From Tessaracoccus bendigoensis DSM 12906 (GTDB taxonomy: Bacteria; Actinomycetota; Actinomycetes; Propionibacteriales; Propionibacteriaceae), in contig NZ_FQZG01000017.1 of the NCBI RefSeq assembly GCF_900141915.1, positions 1 through 64,000 on the forward strand: a DNA stretch of 64,000 bases, given 5' to 3'. Both the position numbers and the translations under genes were made by a program. The notes below the pieces were generated by a model. It was not told where the DNA came from and made no database searches. It saw nothing but the letters and a program-made list of their open reading frames with translations. Below are positions 1-7,467 of the stretch, piece after piece. Position 1 is the stretch's first letter, and the number at the start of each line of letters is the position of its first letter.

Positions 1-42
1 TGTGGCCGATACCAGTAGTATCGCTGGACACCAGCTGTATAC

Positions 43-101
43 CGCTGGTGACGAGCCCTTCCACAGGTAACGGCGCCGGATCGCTGGTGACGAGCCTTTC
101 C
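43..101. repeat. 20-bp direct repeat, two copies
   Basis: Two copies of CGCTGGTGACGAGCCCTTCC lie at 43-62 and 82-101, with one mismatch (C to T) and a 39-bp period. A partial CGCTGG also occurs near 22. No convincing gene covers this stretch. It could be a regulatory site for an upstream gene outside the window or degraded repeat DNA. Confidence 0.6.
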
Positions 102-124
102 GCTGGTGTCGACGTCAGAAGTCT

Positions 125-149
125 GGCTCAACCGACCGTCGGTTGAGCC
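125..149. repeat. Inverted pair of the GGTTGAGCC repeat unit
   Basis: GGCTCAACCGAC (125-136) and its exact complement GTCGGTTGAGCC (138-149) form a 12-bp stem with a one-base loop. The arms belong to the same family as the tandem units at 280-384 and the copies at 31082-31127. It may act as a terminator-like hairpin. Confidence 0.75.
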
Positions 150-249
150 GCCTCGTGAGGAACGAACGAGGCGTGGTCGTTACCACCTGGCACACGGTGC
201 AGAATCCCGACCACAGGTTCTTGAGAGACTCAGCGGAGATGGTCACGAT

Positions 250-384
250 GGTTTCGTCACGGTCCCCGGCGCTCCGCGCGGAGGGACCGGCTCAACCGAC
301 GCGCGGCCCGGCTCAACCGACGCGCGGCCCGGCTCAACCGACGCACGACCCTGCTCAACCGACGCTCGACCCCCGCTCGACCCC
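250..384 (-). repeat. Intergenic repeat: palindromic head plus tandem 21-bp units
   Basis: The head (250-285) is a GC-rich palindrome flanked by GGTTTCGTCACGGTCCC. Behind it are about four 21-bp units ending in GGCTCAACCGAC (ends near 300, 321, 342 and 363), the last ones diverged. On the complementary strand it matches the repeat at 31082-31157, so it is a dispersed element present twice in this window in opposite orientations. Bases 1-409 contain these repeats and no credible gene. Confidence 0.75.
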
Positions 385-409
385 GTCCCAACCGACCGCG
401 TGGCCCGCC

Positions 410-1230
410 TCAGACGGGCTGCCGGAGAGCCATTCCCTCGACCGGCCCCTCCCAGTTCGGCTTCCAGCCAAGCGCGGGTGCCACGTGCTTGGCAAACGAC
501 TCGAGCACATGCAGGTTGTAGGCGACCCCCAACTGGTTCGGCACCGTCAGCATGACGGTGTCTGCCGACTGGACCGCCGAGTCGGCGAGCAACTGCTCGA
601 TCAGCCGGTCAGGCTCAGCCGCATAGGTCTTCCCAAACGTCGAGCGGAAACCGTCGATCATCCCGACCTGGTCCGACTCCTCGTCGCGCCCGTCGCCGAA
701 GTAGCGTGCATCCAGTTCGCTCACGATGGGGAAGATGCTGCGGCTGACCGACACCCTCGGAGCACCGGAGTGCCCCGCGTCCCGGTATGCCTGGCGGAAC
801 GCGTCAATCTGCTCAGCCTGCAGTTCATGGAACGGCTTTCCGGTGGCCTCCGTCAGCAAAGTCGAACTCATCAGGTTCAGACCCCTCCCGCCCGCCCACT
901 CGGCCGAAGCCCGGGTCCCGCTCCCCCACCAGACGTGCTTCGGCAGCGTCGTCGACTGCGGCTCGATCCGCAGCCTGGTGCCCGGAGGCGCCATCCGCGG
1001 GTCGGCATCGACCAGCGACCCACCACCCACCGCAGCCCAGAACAGGTCGAACTTCTCGCGTGCGAGGTCGGCGCCTCGCGGGTCCTGCGAACCGGTGTAG
1101 CCGAACGCCTCATAGCCACGCAGCGCGGTCTCCGGCGATCCCCTGCTCATTCCGAGCGCGAGCCGCCCATCTGAAAGGAGGTCGAGCGCGGCGGCCTCCT
1201 CCGCGAGATACAACGGGTTCTCGTAGCGCA
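410..1230 (-). pseudogene. LLM-class flavin oxidoreductase, C-terminal part (split gene)
   Basis: This codes for the C-terminal 271 or so residues of a luciferase-like FMN/F420-dependent monooxygenase. The conserved start of the piece is YENPLYLAEEAAALDLLSDG, followed by GRLALGMSRGSPE, and it ends in a normal stop. The first 82-83 residues of the same protein lie 7.9 kb away at 9145-9396, on the same strand. Joining ...GTGVIDLR to YENPLYLAEE gives the contiguous family motif and a protein of about 354 aa, a normal length for the family. The reading frame runs a few codons into the integrated element (to 1255), but those codons are foreign. The gene was interrupted by the element at 1224-9152. 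The substrate is unknown. Confidence 0.9.
1224..1230. other. Left attachment core (attL)
   Basis: TAGCGCA is shared exactly with 9146-9152 and marks where oxidoreductase coding sequence changes to element sequence. The integrase starts 40 bp inside this end, the usual position next to att. GGTTGCA occurs twice in the arm (1237-1243 and 1264-1270) and could be integrase contacts. The exact crossover dinucleotide cannot be assigned. Confidence 0.75.
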
Positions 1231-1269
1231 ACTCACGGTTGCAACACTCGTTCACGTAAGCTTGGTTGC

Positions 1270-2706
1270 ATGGTTGAACTGGTGTCGCTGAGGAAGACGA
1301 ACGAGGTCGCCGCGTACGTCCGTGCCTCGATGGATCGCAAGGGTGACCGGTGGACGGTCGAGACCCAGTTGCGGAAGATCAGGGCTCTCGCCGAGGCCAA
1401 GGACTGGGAGGTCGTCGAGGTCTACGACGACAACGCCGTCTCGGCGACGAAGAAGCGCCGCGCTGGCACCCGGTGGGCCGAGATGCTGGACGACGCCCGC
1501 GCGGGCCGGTTCTCGATGGTCGTCGCCGTGGACATGGACCGGCTCTTGCGCAGCACGAAGGACCTGAACACGCTGATCGACCTCGGCCTGCGTGTCGTCA
1601 CCGTGGACGGCGAGATCGACCTCTCGACGGCAGACGGCGAGTTCCGGGCGACGATGCTCGCCGCTCTCGCCCGGTTCGAGGCGCGTCGCAAGGCCGAGCG
1701 ACAGATCAGATCGAACGAGCGCCGACGTGCCGAAGGTATCCCCACGTCCGCCTGGAAGGCATTCGGCTGGACGAGGGAGGGTGAGGTGATCGAGGAGGAG
1801 GCCGACGCCGTTCGGCAGGCCTTCGACGCGTTCCTCGGCGAGCCGTCGCTGTCGATCCGGCGAATCCGCGAGGATCTGAACGGTGCCGGTCATCTCACCG
1901 CCCGCGGATCGGAGTTCTCCGTCGATGCCGTGCGCTACCTCCTGGCGAACCCGCTCTACGCTGGCTACATCAAGCACTACGCGTCGGGCGAGTTGTACCC
2001 GGTGCAGGGCGACGCGTTCCCGCCCATCGTCGGCGAGCAGACATGGCGGGCCGCGGTGGCGAAGCTGGAGGACAACGTGCGGAGGTCGGCTAGGCAGGGC
2101 AACCAGCCGAAGTACCTCCTGTCCACGATCGGGCTGTGCGGGAAGTGCGGCGCGACGCTCGTCTCGGGGACGAACAGCCGCAAGCAGGCGACGTACCGCT
2201 GCGGCGAGCTATTCCACCTCACCCGCCAGCGCGAGCCCGTCGATGCGATGGTCACCGAGGCAGTGCTCACCCGCCTGTCCTCGGTGGACGTGCACGACCT
2301 CGTTATGCCGCAGGAGGACGACGGGCCGGACCGCGAGGAGCTGCTGACCGAGCGGAACGCCCTGGTCGAGCGGGTGAAGGAGCTGAGCCCGCTGCTGCGC
2401 GACATCCATCAGCCGGTCCTGGAGATCACGGCGGCGATCAACGACGTGAAGGCCCGCATCGACGATATCGACGCGGAGCTGCTCGACCGCTCGGTGTCGG
2501 TGTCGGCGAAGCTGCTCGCGGACGTGGACGAGCCGGTCGGCACCGCGGAGCGCCGTGAGATGGTCGAGGCGAAGTGGGAAGCGTTGGACATGGACCGCCG
2601 CCGGATGCTCGTGGACGAGCTGGTGACGGTGACCATCGAGCCCATCGCACCCGGTCACGTGAAGTTCGATCCCGACCTCATTCGGATAGAGCCGCGTCGC
2701 GACTGA
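1270..2706 (+). CDS. Large serine recombinase (integrase) of the element
   Basis: This 478-aa large serine recombinase should catalyse integration and excision of the surrounding element. The resolvase-type catalytic domain covers about residues 12-150, with the nucleophile Ser20 in YVRASMD. The conserved helix ARFEARRKAERQ follows, then a recombinase domain (about 180-290, including NPLYAGYIKHY). Next is a shortened zinc ribbon starting CGKCG, and a coiled-coil C terminus. The ATG at 1270 is chosen because the recombinase fold begins just after it; longer open frame upstream crosses into the oxidoreductase gene. A large palindrome directly follows the stop codon. Whether it needs a directionality factor is unknown; none is recognisable nearby, although the two small ORFs downstream are candidates. 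Confidence 0.92.
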   Translation: MVELVSLRKTNEVAAYVRASMDRKGDRWTVETQLRKIRALAEAKDWEVVEVYDDNAVSATKKRRAGTRWAEMLDDARAGRFSMVVAVDMDRLLRSTKDLNTLIDLGLRVVTVDGEIDLSTADGEFRATMLAALARFEARRKAERQIRSNERRRAEGIPTSAWKAFGWTREGEVIEEEADAVRQAFDAFLGEPSLSIRRIREDLNGAGHLTARGSEFSVDAVRYLLANPLYAGYIKHYASGELYPVQGDAFPPIVGEQTWRAAVAKLEDNVRRSARQGNQPKYLLSTIGLCGKCGATLVSGTNSRKQATYRCGELFHLTRQREPVDAMVTEAVLTRLSSVDVHDLVMPQEDDGPDREELLTERNALVERVKELSPLLRDIHQPVLEITAAINDVKARIDDIDAELLDRSVSVSAKLLADVDEPVGTAERREMVEAKWEALDMDRRRMLVDELVTVTIEPIAPGHVKFDPDLIRIEPRRD

Positions 2707-2708
2707 CT

Positions 2709-2748
2709 CATGACTCGACTCGTCATTGCAATGGTGAGTCGAGTCATG
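2709..2748. repeat. 40-bp near-perfect palindrome after the integrase gene
   Basis: CATGACTCGACTC (2709-2721) and GAGTCGAGTCATG (2736-2748) are exact complements, and the centre contains the perfect palindrome CATTGCAATG (2724-2733). Together 18 of 20 pairs match. There is no T-run, so a simple intrinsic terminator is not the best reading. An operator for the downstream rep-mob operon or a single-strand replication origin fits the context better. Confidence 0.8.
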
Positions 2749-2887
2749 GGAGAATAGTTGCAGACAAGAAGATCCCACCGGGGCCGCGACTTAGAAGCGC
2801 GGGGTTCTGCTCCCGGATGAGTAGCCGGTCAAACAGCCCAATTACCGTGGCGGGGAACCGGAAGATACTCATGTCTGAGGACTTCCG

Positions 2888-3100
2888 ATGTCTGTCGTTA
2901 TCGACGTTCCCCGCGCATCCGCGCTGGACCGTCCTGGGCCTGCCCAGGACTCGATCCCCGTTCCGCATGCTGATGGGCTCGATCCCGTCATCGCCGCCGC
3001 CCGCGCCGCCGGTCGCCGAGCCGGTGAGCGTCTGGCTCTCACTCCGCTGAACCCGCGCCAGCGCGCCGCTGTCGCCGCCGTGATGGGCGGTGGTCGCTGA
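2888..3100 (+). CDS. Small protein of unknown function, element operon
   Basis: A 70-aa product, rich in Ala and Arg, that I do not recognise. It starts at an ATG preceded by GAGGA and ends in a TGATG overlap with the next gene, which supports it being a real, translationally coupled operon member. There are no membrane segments or cysteines. It is the first gene after the 40-bp palindrome and so may head the replication-mobilization operon. Small leading proteins of this kind are often copy-control or excision factors, but nothing in this sequence shows that. Confidence 0.6.
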   Translation: MSVVIDVPRASALDRPGPAQDSIPVPHADGLDPVIAAARAAGRRAGERLALTPLNPRQRAAVAAVMGGGR

Positions 3101-3348
3101 TGAGCGCCAACTCCGCCGCCTTCGACCACGTGAACGGCTTCCGCTGGCGACAGGGCGACCCCTCCCTCGCCGAGTCCGAGGCACGTCTCTACGACCTCGG
3201 CGTGCTCCGCTCCGTGCTGGAGGAGTCCGTCGAGATCGCCGTCGCCGACGCCCGCACCGATGGGGTGACCTGGGCGAAGATCGGCGACGCCCTCGGTGTC
3301 ACGCACCAGGCCGTCATCAAGCGCTACAGCAAGGGCGGTGCCCGATGA
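3100..3348 (+). CDS. Small helix-turn-helix protein
   Basis: An 82-aa protein whose C-terminal third, with VTWAKIGDALGVTHQAVIKR, reads as a helix-turn-helix: a W-x-x-I-G-x-x-L-G-V-x-x-Q-A-V pattern typical of small actinobacterial DNA-binding proteins. It overlaps the previous gene by TGATG and the Rep gene by ATGA, so the three are translationally coupled. A likely job is control of rep transcription or a helper role in replication or excision; the palindrome at 2709-2748 is a plausible target. The function is inferred only from the motif and position. Confidence 0.7.
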   Translation: MSANSAAFDHVNGFRWRQGDPSLAESEARLYDLGVLRSVLEESVEIAVADARTDGVTWAKIGDALGVTHQAVIKRYSKGGAR

Positions 3349-5597
3349 GCACCACCGACCGCACCAGCGCCCTCGTGTCCGCCGACCTGACCCTGCCCGG
3401 AGGGCCTGACCTGGCACCCGCCGCAGGCGGGCTGCCCGGTGCCGTTCCGAGCGGTGAGAGCCCGGTTCTCACCGTCGAGGACGATTTCGCAGGAAACGGC
3501 TATACGGCTGCACAGACCGACCCCGACGACTCCGAGGCGACCGTCGATCTCGGCTCTGACCAGGGAACTAACGCCGATCAGCATGCGCGGCCCTCCTTGG
3601 GTGGCCGCGCATCCGTTTCGGAAACGGCTGCACCAGCGCCTACCCCGGTTGCACTCGTGGACTTCGCCGAGCTGGACGTGCCGGGAGCCGATCCCGGCGA
3701 TGAGGTCGAGGCGTTCGTCGTCGAGTCCACGCCCGCGCAGGTCGCCGAGGCAAAGGAGTTCTTCGCCGGGGCGAAGGCTGCCGAGAGCCCGGAACAGGTG
3801 AAGCGCGCCCGGATGCAGTCGCGCGTGTTCTCGGTGATGCAGTACCGGGAGCGCCCCGAGACCGGCGAGGTCATGCTCACGCAGGAGCAGATCGACGAGG
3901 GTCTCGCGGCGCTGGGCGATCGCCTCCACCGCTGGGCCTACGTGTGGCACCCGTATGACCGACTGGTCGAGGTGGACGAGGGCACCGGCGAGACGGTGTG
4001 CTGTGGGATCAAGGGTCTGCACGCTCACATGGTGTTGTGGGTCGCTGATGCCGATGGTCCGCGCCCTACGATCCGCACCGTCTCCGATGCCTTCTCGATC
4101 CCCTCGGCTCGCGTGAAGCCGCCGAAGGAGACCGCCGAGCAGGAGGGCACGGAGCACAAGGGTCGCGGCGCGGCGGAGAGGGCATTCTTCGATCTCGCCG
4201 AGTACCTGCCGCATGAGTCGCGGGGGAAGAACGCCATCCCGGGCATCCACCAGTCGGATCGGCACTATCTCGTGGACAAGACGCAGGAGGGCATGCCCGG
4301 CAAGTATCAGTACGGCCGCGGGCGGATCGTCGCGAACTTCGATTTCGGGCAGGAGCTTGACGCGCACATGGCGATGCGCCGCAACGCCGCGGAGGGTGGC
4401 GGGGGTGCGAAGCTCAGCAAGCTCTTCCAGGCCGTAGGCAAGGGCTCGCTGACGTTGAAGCAGGTTCGTGATCAGGAGCCGGCGATCTATTTCGCGAAGG
4501 GAAACCTGGCTCATTTCCAGAAGCTGCGGGGCGACTTCCTCGCGTATCAGGACGCGCCCGAGTCGGTCATGAACTTCTACGTTTTCGGCGAGGGCGGCAC
4601 GGGCAAGGATCTGCTCGCGAAGGCGCTCGCTCGCGCTCTGGCCCCGGACGCGGATAAGCCGTACTTCAAGGTGGGCGGCGAGAACGTCTCATGGGAGGGG
4701 TACGACGGCGAGCCGGTCGTGATCTGGGAGGACATGCGCGTCGGCGACATGATCCGCACGGCCAAGAGCCGCGGCATGCTCTTCCGCATTCTCAGCCCGT
4801 GGCGCGAGCCGGACGAGAAGCCGATCGTGAACATCAAGGGGTCGAAGACCCAGCTGCTCAACCGGGTGAACATCGTGACGGGGCCGGAGGGCTACGAGGA
4901 GTTCCTCCGGGGCCTGGCTGGCGAGTACGAGTCGATGCAGGGCGGCGTGCGAGTCAAGCACCAGGCGGAGAACCTCGGACAGGGGTTCCGCCGCTTCCCA
5001 GTGATCATCCCGGTCGCCGAGCGCGAGTTCTCGATTTTCGTGAACTCCGGCGTGCTCAACGGCACCCGCGAGTACCAGAGCTACGAGCGGTACGAGCACA
5101 TGCGCCAGGACCTCGAACTGCTGGCTCGCAGGTGCAAGGCGATCAAGGACACCGCAGAGCGGGAGCGCGTACGCGGTGAGATCGAGGCGCGTACGGTCGC
5201 GCCGATCGTGGAGCAGCATGATCGGATCGCCCACCCCGAGCTGGATGCGATCGACGGCGACAACCTGCTCGCGGAGTTCGCCGGGGTCGGCCAGCCGATT
5301 CAGCCGAGCGATGAGGAGATCGCCCTGGCGGAAGAGGCGGCGAAGCGTGACCGTGAGATCGTCGAGGAACAGCAGCGCAAGCGTCTCGCCGAGTTGGAGG
5401 AGCACAACCGTGAGCTGAAGCTGTGCACCTGTTCGACGCCGCAGTCGGGCACCTATGCGCGTCATGGCGACGACTGTCCCGCGCTCTCCGAGGAGGAGCG
5501 CGAGCGTCGTGCCGCCGCCAAGCGGAAGGCCCTCGACGCGAAGGTCGAGCGCCTCCGGGCGAACGGCGGGCTGCTGGTCGCGGGAGGTGCGCGATGA
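3345..5597 (+). CDS. rep: Rolling-circle Rep: HUH endonuclease plus SF3 helicase
   Basis: A 750-aa replication initiator. Residues 1-130 are low-complexity. The endonuclease follows: FSVMQY (motif 1), the metal-binding H226-A-H228 in GLHAHMVLW, and a candidate catalytic region around YLPHES (Tyr287). An SF3-type ATPase comes next, with Walker A GEGGTGKD at 415-422 and an acidic stretch VIWEDMR serving as Walker B. This endonuclease-helicase layout is that of plasmid Reps related to CRESS-DNA virus Reps. The tail contains C-x-C and C-x8-C spacings (LCTCSTPQSG, then GDDCP) and is highly charged. The ATG at 3345 overlaps the previous stop (ATGA). Two perfect hairpins lie inside the 5' part of the gene at 3583-3627. 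The true nicking Tyr needs an alignment. Confidence 0.85.
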   Translation: MSTTDRTSALVSADLTLPGGPDLAPAAGGLPGAVPSGESPVLTVEDDFAGNGYTAAQTDPDDSEATVDLGSDQGTNADQHARPSLGGRASVSETAAPAPTPVALVDFAELDVPGADPGDEVEAFVVESTPAQVAEAKEFFAGAKAAESPEQVKRARMQSRVFSVMQYRERPETGEVMLTQEQIDEGLAALGDRLHRWAYVWHPYDRLVEVDEGTGETVCCGIKGLHAHMVLWVADADGPRPTIRTVSDAFSIPSARVKPPKETAEQEGTEHKGRGAAERAFFDLAEYLPHESRGKNAIPGIHQSDRHYLVDKTQEGMPGKYQYGRGRIVANFDFGQELDAHMAMRRNAAEGGGGAKLSKLFQAVGKGSLTLKQVRDQEPAIYFAKGNLAHFQKLRGDFLAYQDAPESVMNFYVFGEGGTGKDLLAKALARALAPDADKPYFKVGGENVSWEGYDGEPVVIWEDMRVGDMIRTAKSRGMLFRILSPWREPDEKPIVNIKGSKTQLLNRVNIVTGPEGYEEFLRGLAGEYESMQGGVRVKHQAENLGQGFRRFPVIIPVAEREFSIFVNSGVLNGTREYQSYERYEHMRQDLELLARRCKAIKDTAERERVRGEIEARTVAPIVEQHDRIAHPELDAIDGDNLLAEFAGVGQPIQPSDEEIALAEEAAKRDREIVEEQQRKRLAELEEHNRELKLCTCSTPQSGTYARHGDDCPALSEEERERRAAAKRKALDAKVERLRANGGLLVAGGAR
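3583..3627. other. Two adjacent hairpins inside rep, candidate replication origin
   Basis: Hairpin 1: ATGCGCGGCC (3583-3592) pairs with GGCCGCGCAT (3603-3612) across a 10-base loop. Hairpin 2: CCGTTTC (3613-3619) pairs with GAAACGG (3621-3627) with a single-base loop. The sequence GGAAACGGCT also occurs upstream at 3492-3501. They lie in the part of rep that codes for the low-complexity N-terminal extension. Double-strand origins of rolling-circle replicons are commonly such hairpins in or near rep, so this is a candidate dso. Confidence 0.5.
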
Positions 5598-6184
5598 GCA
5601 CCGAACGTGATGCGCTCTTCCAGGGGGTCGAGGGGGCCGGAGGCCCCTCGCAAGCAGGCCTGTCGGACACGAGCGTCAGCGATGTGTCCGACAGGCCTAC
5701 TGCTTGCCACTCTGGCGTACAGGTGGAGCAGCAGATCGACTCCCAGGTGAACACCGGTCGGGCTGATGCGGAGGCTGTGCGTCAGAGTCACGGCGGCGCG
5801 AAGCGTCGTCGTGGGGGCCGCGCGAAGCTCGATACCGACTTCGGAGAGGCCACGCTCGCGGCGCTTCGCACTCGTGCGAAGCGGCTCGGGCTGGCTCCGA
5901 GCACGTGGGTGCGGACCGTCGTCCGGGATGCCCTGCACGCCTCTCGGAGCGAGGAGCTGGACGCCGCCGTGGCCGCGCACCTGCTCGGCGTCGAGGAGCG
6001 CGCGCAGGTGTCGGCGGATGCTCGCGAGCTGGCCGCGCAGATCCGCCCGCTGGCGATCAACGTCAACGACCTGGACCGCCGCGCGCGGGCCGGTGAGGCG
6101 GTGGCGCTGTCGGCGGAGGTGCCCGAGCTGATCGAGCTGCTGCGCGAGGTCCGCGCGCTGCTCGGGGATCGAGTCGTCTCATGA
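5594..6184 (+). CDS. mobC: MobC-like relaxosome accessory protein
   Basis: A 196-aa protein that probably binds the transfer origin and helps the relaxase nick it. The central part has a basic patch (KRRRGGRAKLD) followed by a ribbon-helix-helix-like stretch (RAKRLGLAPSTWVRTVVRDA). The C-terminal region AAQIRPLAINVNDLDRRARA resembles the conserved MobC segment (I-x-x-x-N-N-L-N-Q). It starts at an ATG overlapping the rep stop (ATGA) and ends overlapping the relaxase start. The N-terminal 70 or so residues are low-complexity and their codons contain a 15-bp inverted repeat (5656-5698). A later true start beyond the hairpin is possible, but no good ATG is seen there. Confidence 0.75.
   Translation: MSTERDALFQGVEGAGGPSQAGLSDTSVSDVSDRPTACHSGVQVEQQIDSQVNTGRADAEAVRQSHGGAKRRRGGRAKLDTDFGEATLAALRTRAKRLGLAPSTWVRTVVRDALHASRSEELDAAVAAHLLGVEERAQVSADARELAAQIRPLAINVNDLDRRARAGEAVALSAEVPELIELLREVRALLGDRVVS
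5656..5698. other. 15-bp inverted repeat inside mobC, candidate oriT
   Basis: AGGCCTGTCGGACAC (5656-5670) and its exact complement GTGTCCGACAGGCCT (5684-5698) flank a 13-base spacer. Farther out, GCAAGC (5650-5655) and GCTTGC (5702-5707) also match as complements. The position, at the start of mobC and just upstream of the relaxase, is where transfer origins usually lie. A nic site cannot be assigned from sequence alone. Confidence 0.5.
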
Positions 6185-7467
6185 GCACGACGCACTACAG
6201 CCCGAGCACGAGCGCCGCCGACACCGAGCGCTACATCCGGGGCAAGGAAGATGAGCGGGGCGTCGCGATCACGTGCGATGTGCCGGGAGGCCCCGGCGCG
6301 TTCTCGGCGCGCGCCCGCGCGCTCACGCAGAACACGAAGCGCGACGTTGAGGCGCTGCACTACAGACAGTCGTTCAGCGACGAGGAGTTCGACCCGAACA
6401 ATCCGGAGGACGTGCAGCGGGTCAACGACCTGGGATATCAGCTCGCCAAGAAGATGCATCCGGACTCGGACTGCCTCGTGGTCAGCCATGTGGATGGACG
6501 GGGCAAGAAGCCGCACAACCACATTCTCGTGATCAACCACAACAACCGCACGGGAAAGGCGCTCTCGGACTACCGCACGTTCCACGACCGCAAGGCGGGG
6601 AATCAGCGGGGCGTGCAGTCGGCGAACGACGAGCTGATGCGCGAGCACGGGCTCTCAGTCGTGAAGCGGCTGGAGCACGCGCCGAAGGACTGGGAACTGC
6701 GCCGCGAGGACTTCGTCGAGGGCGGGCTCGACCGCGAGATGGGCGACCGGATGAGCGCCGCACTGGCCGATCCCCGTGCGGTGGACAGGGCCGGTCTCGA
6801 AGCGGTGATCGCGGAGCAGAACCAGCAGCTCGGCGATGACGGGAAGCGCGTGCCACGGATGCGACTGCACAGCCCCGTCAGCAAGAAGGGAAAGCGCGCC
6901 GGTCAGGAGACCTGGACGCTCTACATCGAGGACCGCCGCGGCGAGTCCGGGCGCGCCGAGCGCCGCAAGCGCACGTCTGCGCTCTCGGCGGACTTCACCC
7001 CGGAGGGCGCGCAGGCGTTCTTCGACTACCACCAGCAGCAGAAGGAGCAGGAACATGAGCGCAGCGCTCGACAGGCTGAAGCAGCAGAACGAGCCCGAGC
7101 AGTCGCCGCAGCAGCTCGGCAGCCCGGAGACGATGGAGCTGTTGACCTCGATCCTCGCCGCCGTCGAGGCGCAGAACACGCGGCTCGCCACGCTGACCGA
7201 GCAGCAGAAGAATCTCGCGGGGTTCGTGAAGGTCATGGACGAGGAGACGACGAGGCGGCTGGAGCGGGTCACGGCCCCACCGTCGACCTCCTCGCTCTCC
7301 AGCGACGTGTCCGTGAGGATCGCGAGCGTCGAGAGCAGGCTGAGCGAGATCGAGAGCACGCTCAGCGAGTTCGCGCAGAGTCTCGACGGGAAGCGCTTGA
7401 ACGCCGCGTCGCAGAGCTTGGTCGCAGAAGCGCAGAAGAATCACGCGGCTACGGCCTCGGCGATTGA
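6181..7467 (+). CDS. mobA: MobA/VirD2-family relaxase
   Basis: A 428-aa relaxase that would nick oriT and lead the strand in conjugation. The N-terminal catalytic domain follows the MobA/VirD2 plan: DTERYIRGKED with a candidate nucleophile Tyr18, then LHYRQSFS, a helix, and the metal-binding triad SHVDG (His103) with HNHI (His112 and His114). The C-terminal 150 residues are a charged, Arg/Glu-rich coiled-coil region. The ATG overlaps the mobC stop. From 7055 onward the same DNA also encodes the next gene in another frame, which may explain the biased composition of the relaxase tail. No coupling protein or secretion genes are present, so the element would borrow a helper system. Confidence 0.9.
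   Translation: MSTTHYSPSTSAADTERYIRGKEDERGVAITCDVPGGPGAFSARARALTQNTKRDVEALHYRQSFSDEEFDPNNPEDVQRVNDLGYQLAKKMHPDSDCLVVSHVDGRGKKPHNHILVINHNNRTGKALSDYRTFHDRKAGNQRGVQSANDELMREHGLSVVKRLEHAPKDWELRREDFVEGGLDREMGDRMSAALADPRAVDRAGLEAVIAEQNQQLGDDGKRVPRMRLHSPVSKKGKRAGQETWTLYIEDRRGESGRAERRKRTSALSADFTPEGAQAFFDYHQQQKEQEHERSARQAEAAERARAVAAAARQPGDDGAVDLDPRRRRGAEHAARHADRAAEESRGVREGHGRGDDEAAGAGHGPTVDLLALQRRVREDRERREQAERDREHAQRVRAESRREALERRVAELGRRSAEESRGYGLGD

Noticed and set aside
290-384. CRISPR array from the tandem 21-bp units
   Set aside because: The units are directly adjacent without unique spacers and no cas genes are present.
106-1174. Long overlapping plus-strand open frames across the left edge
   Set aside because: They are high-GC shadows of the repeats and of the oxidoreductase gene on the other strand; no domain or ribosome site supports them.
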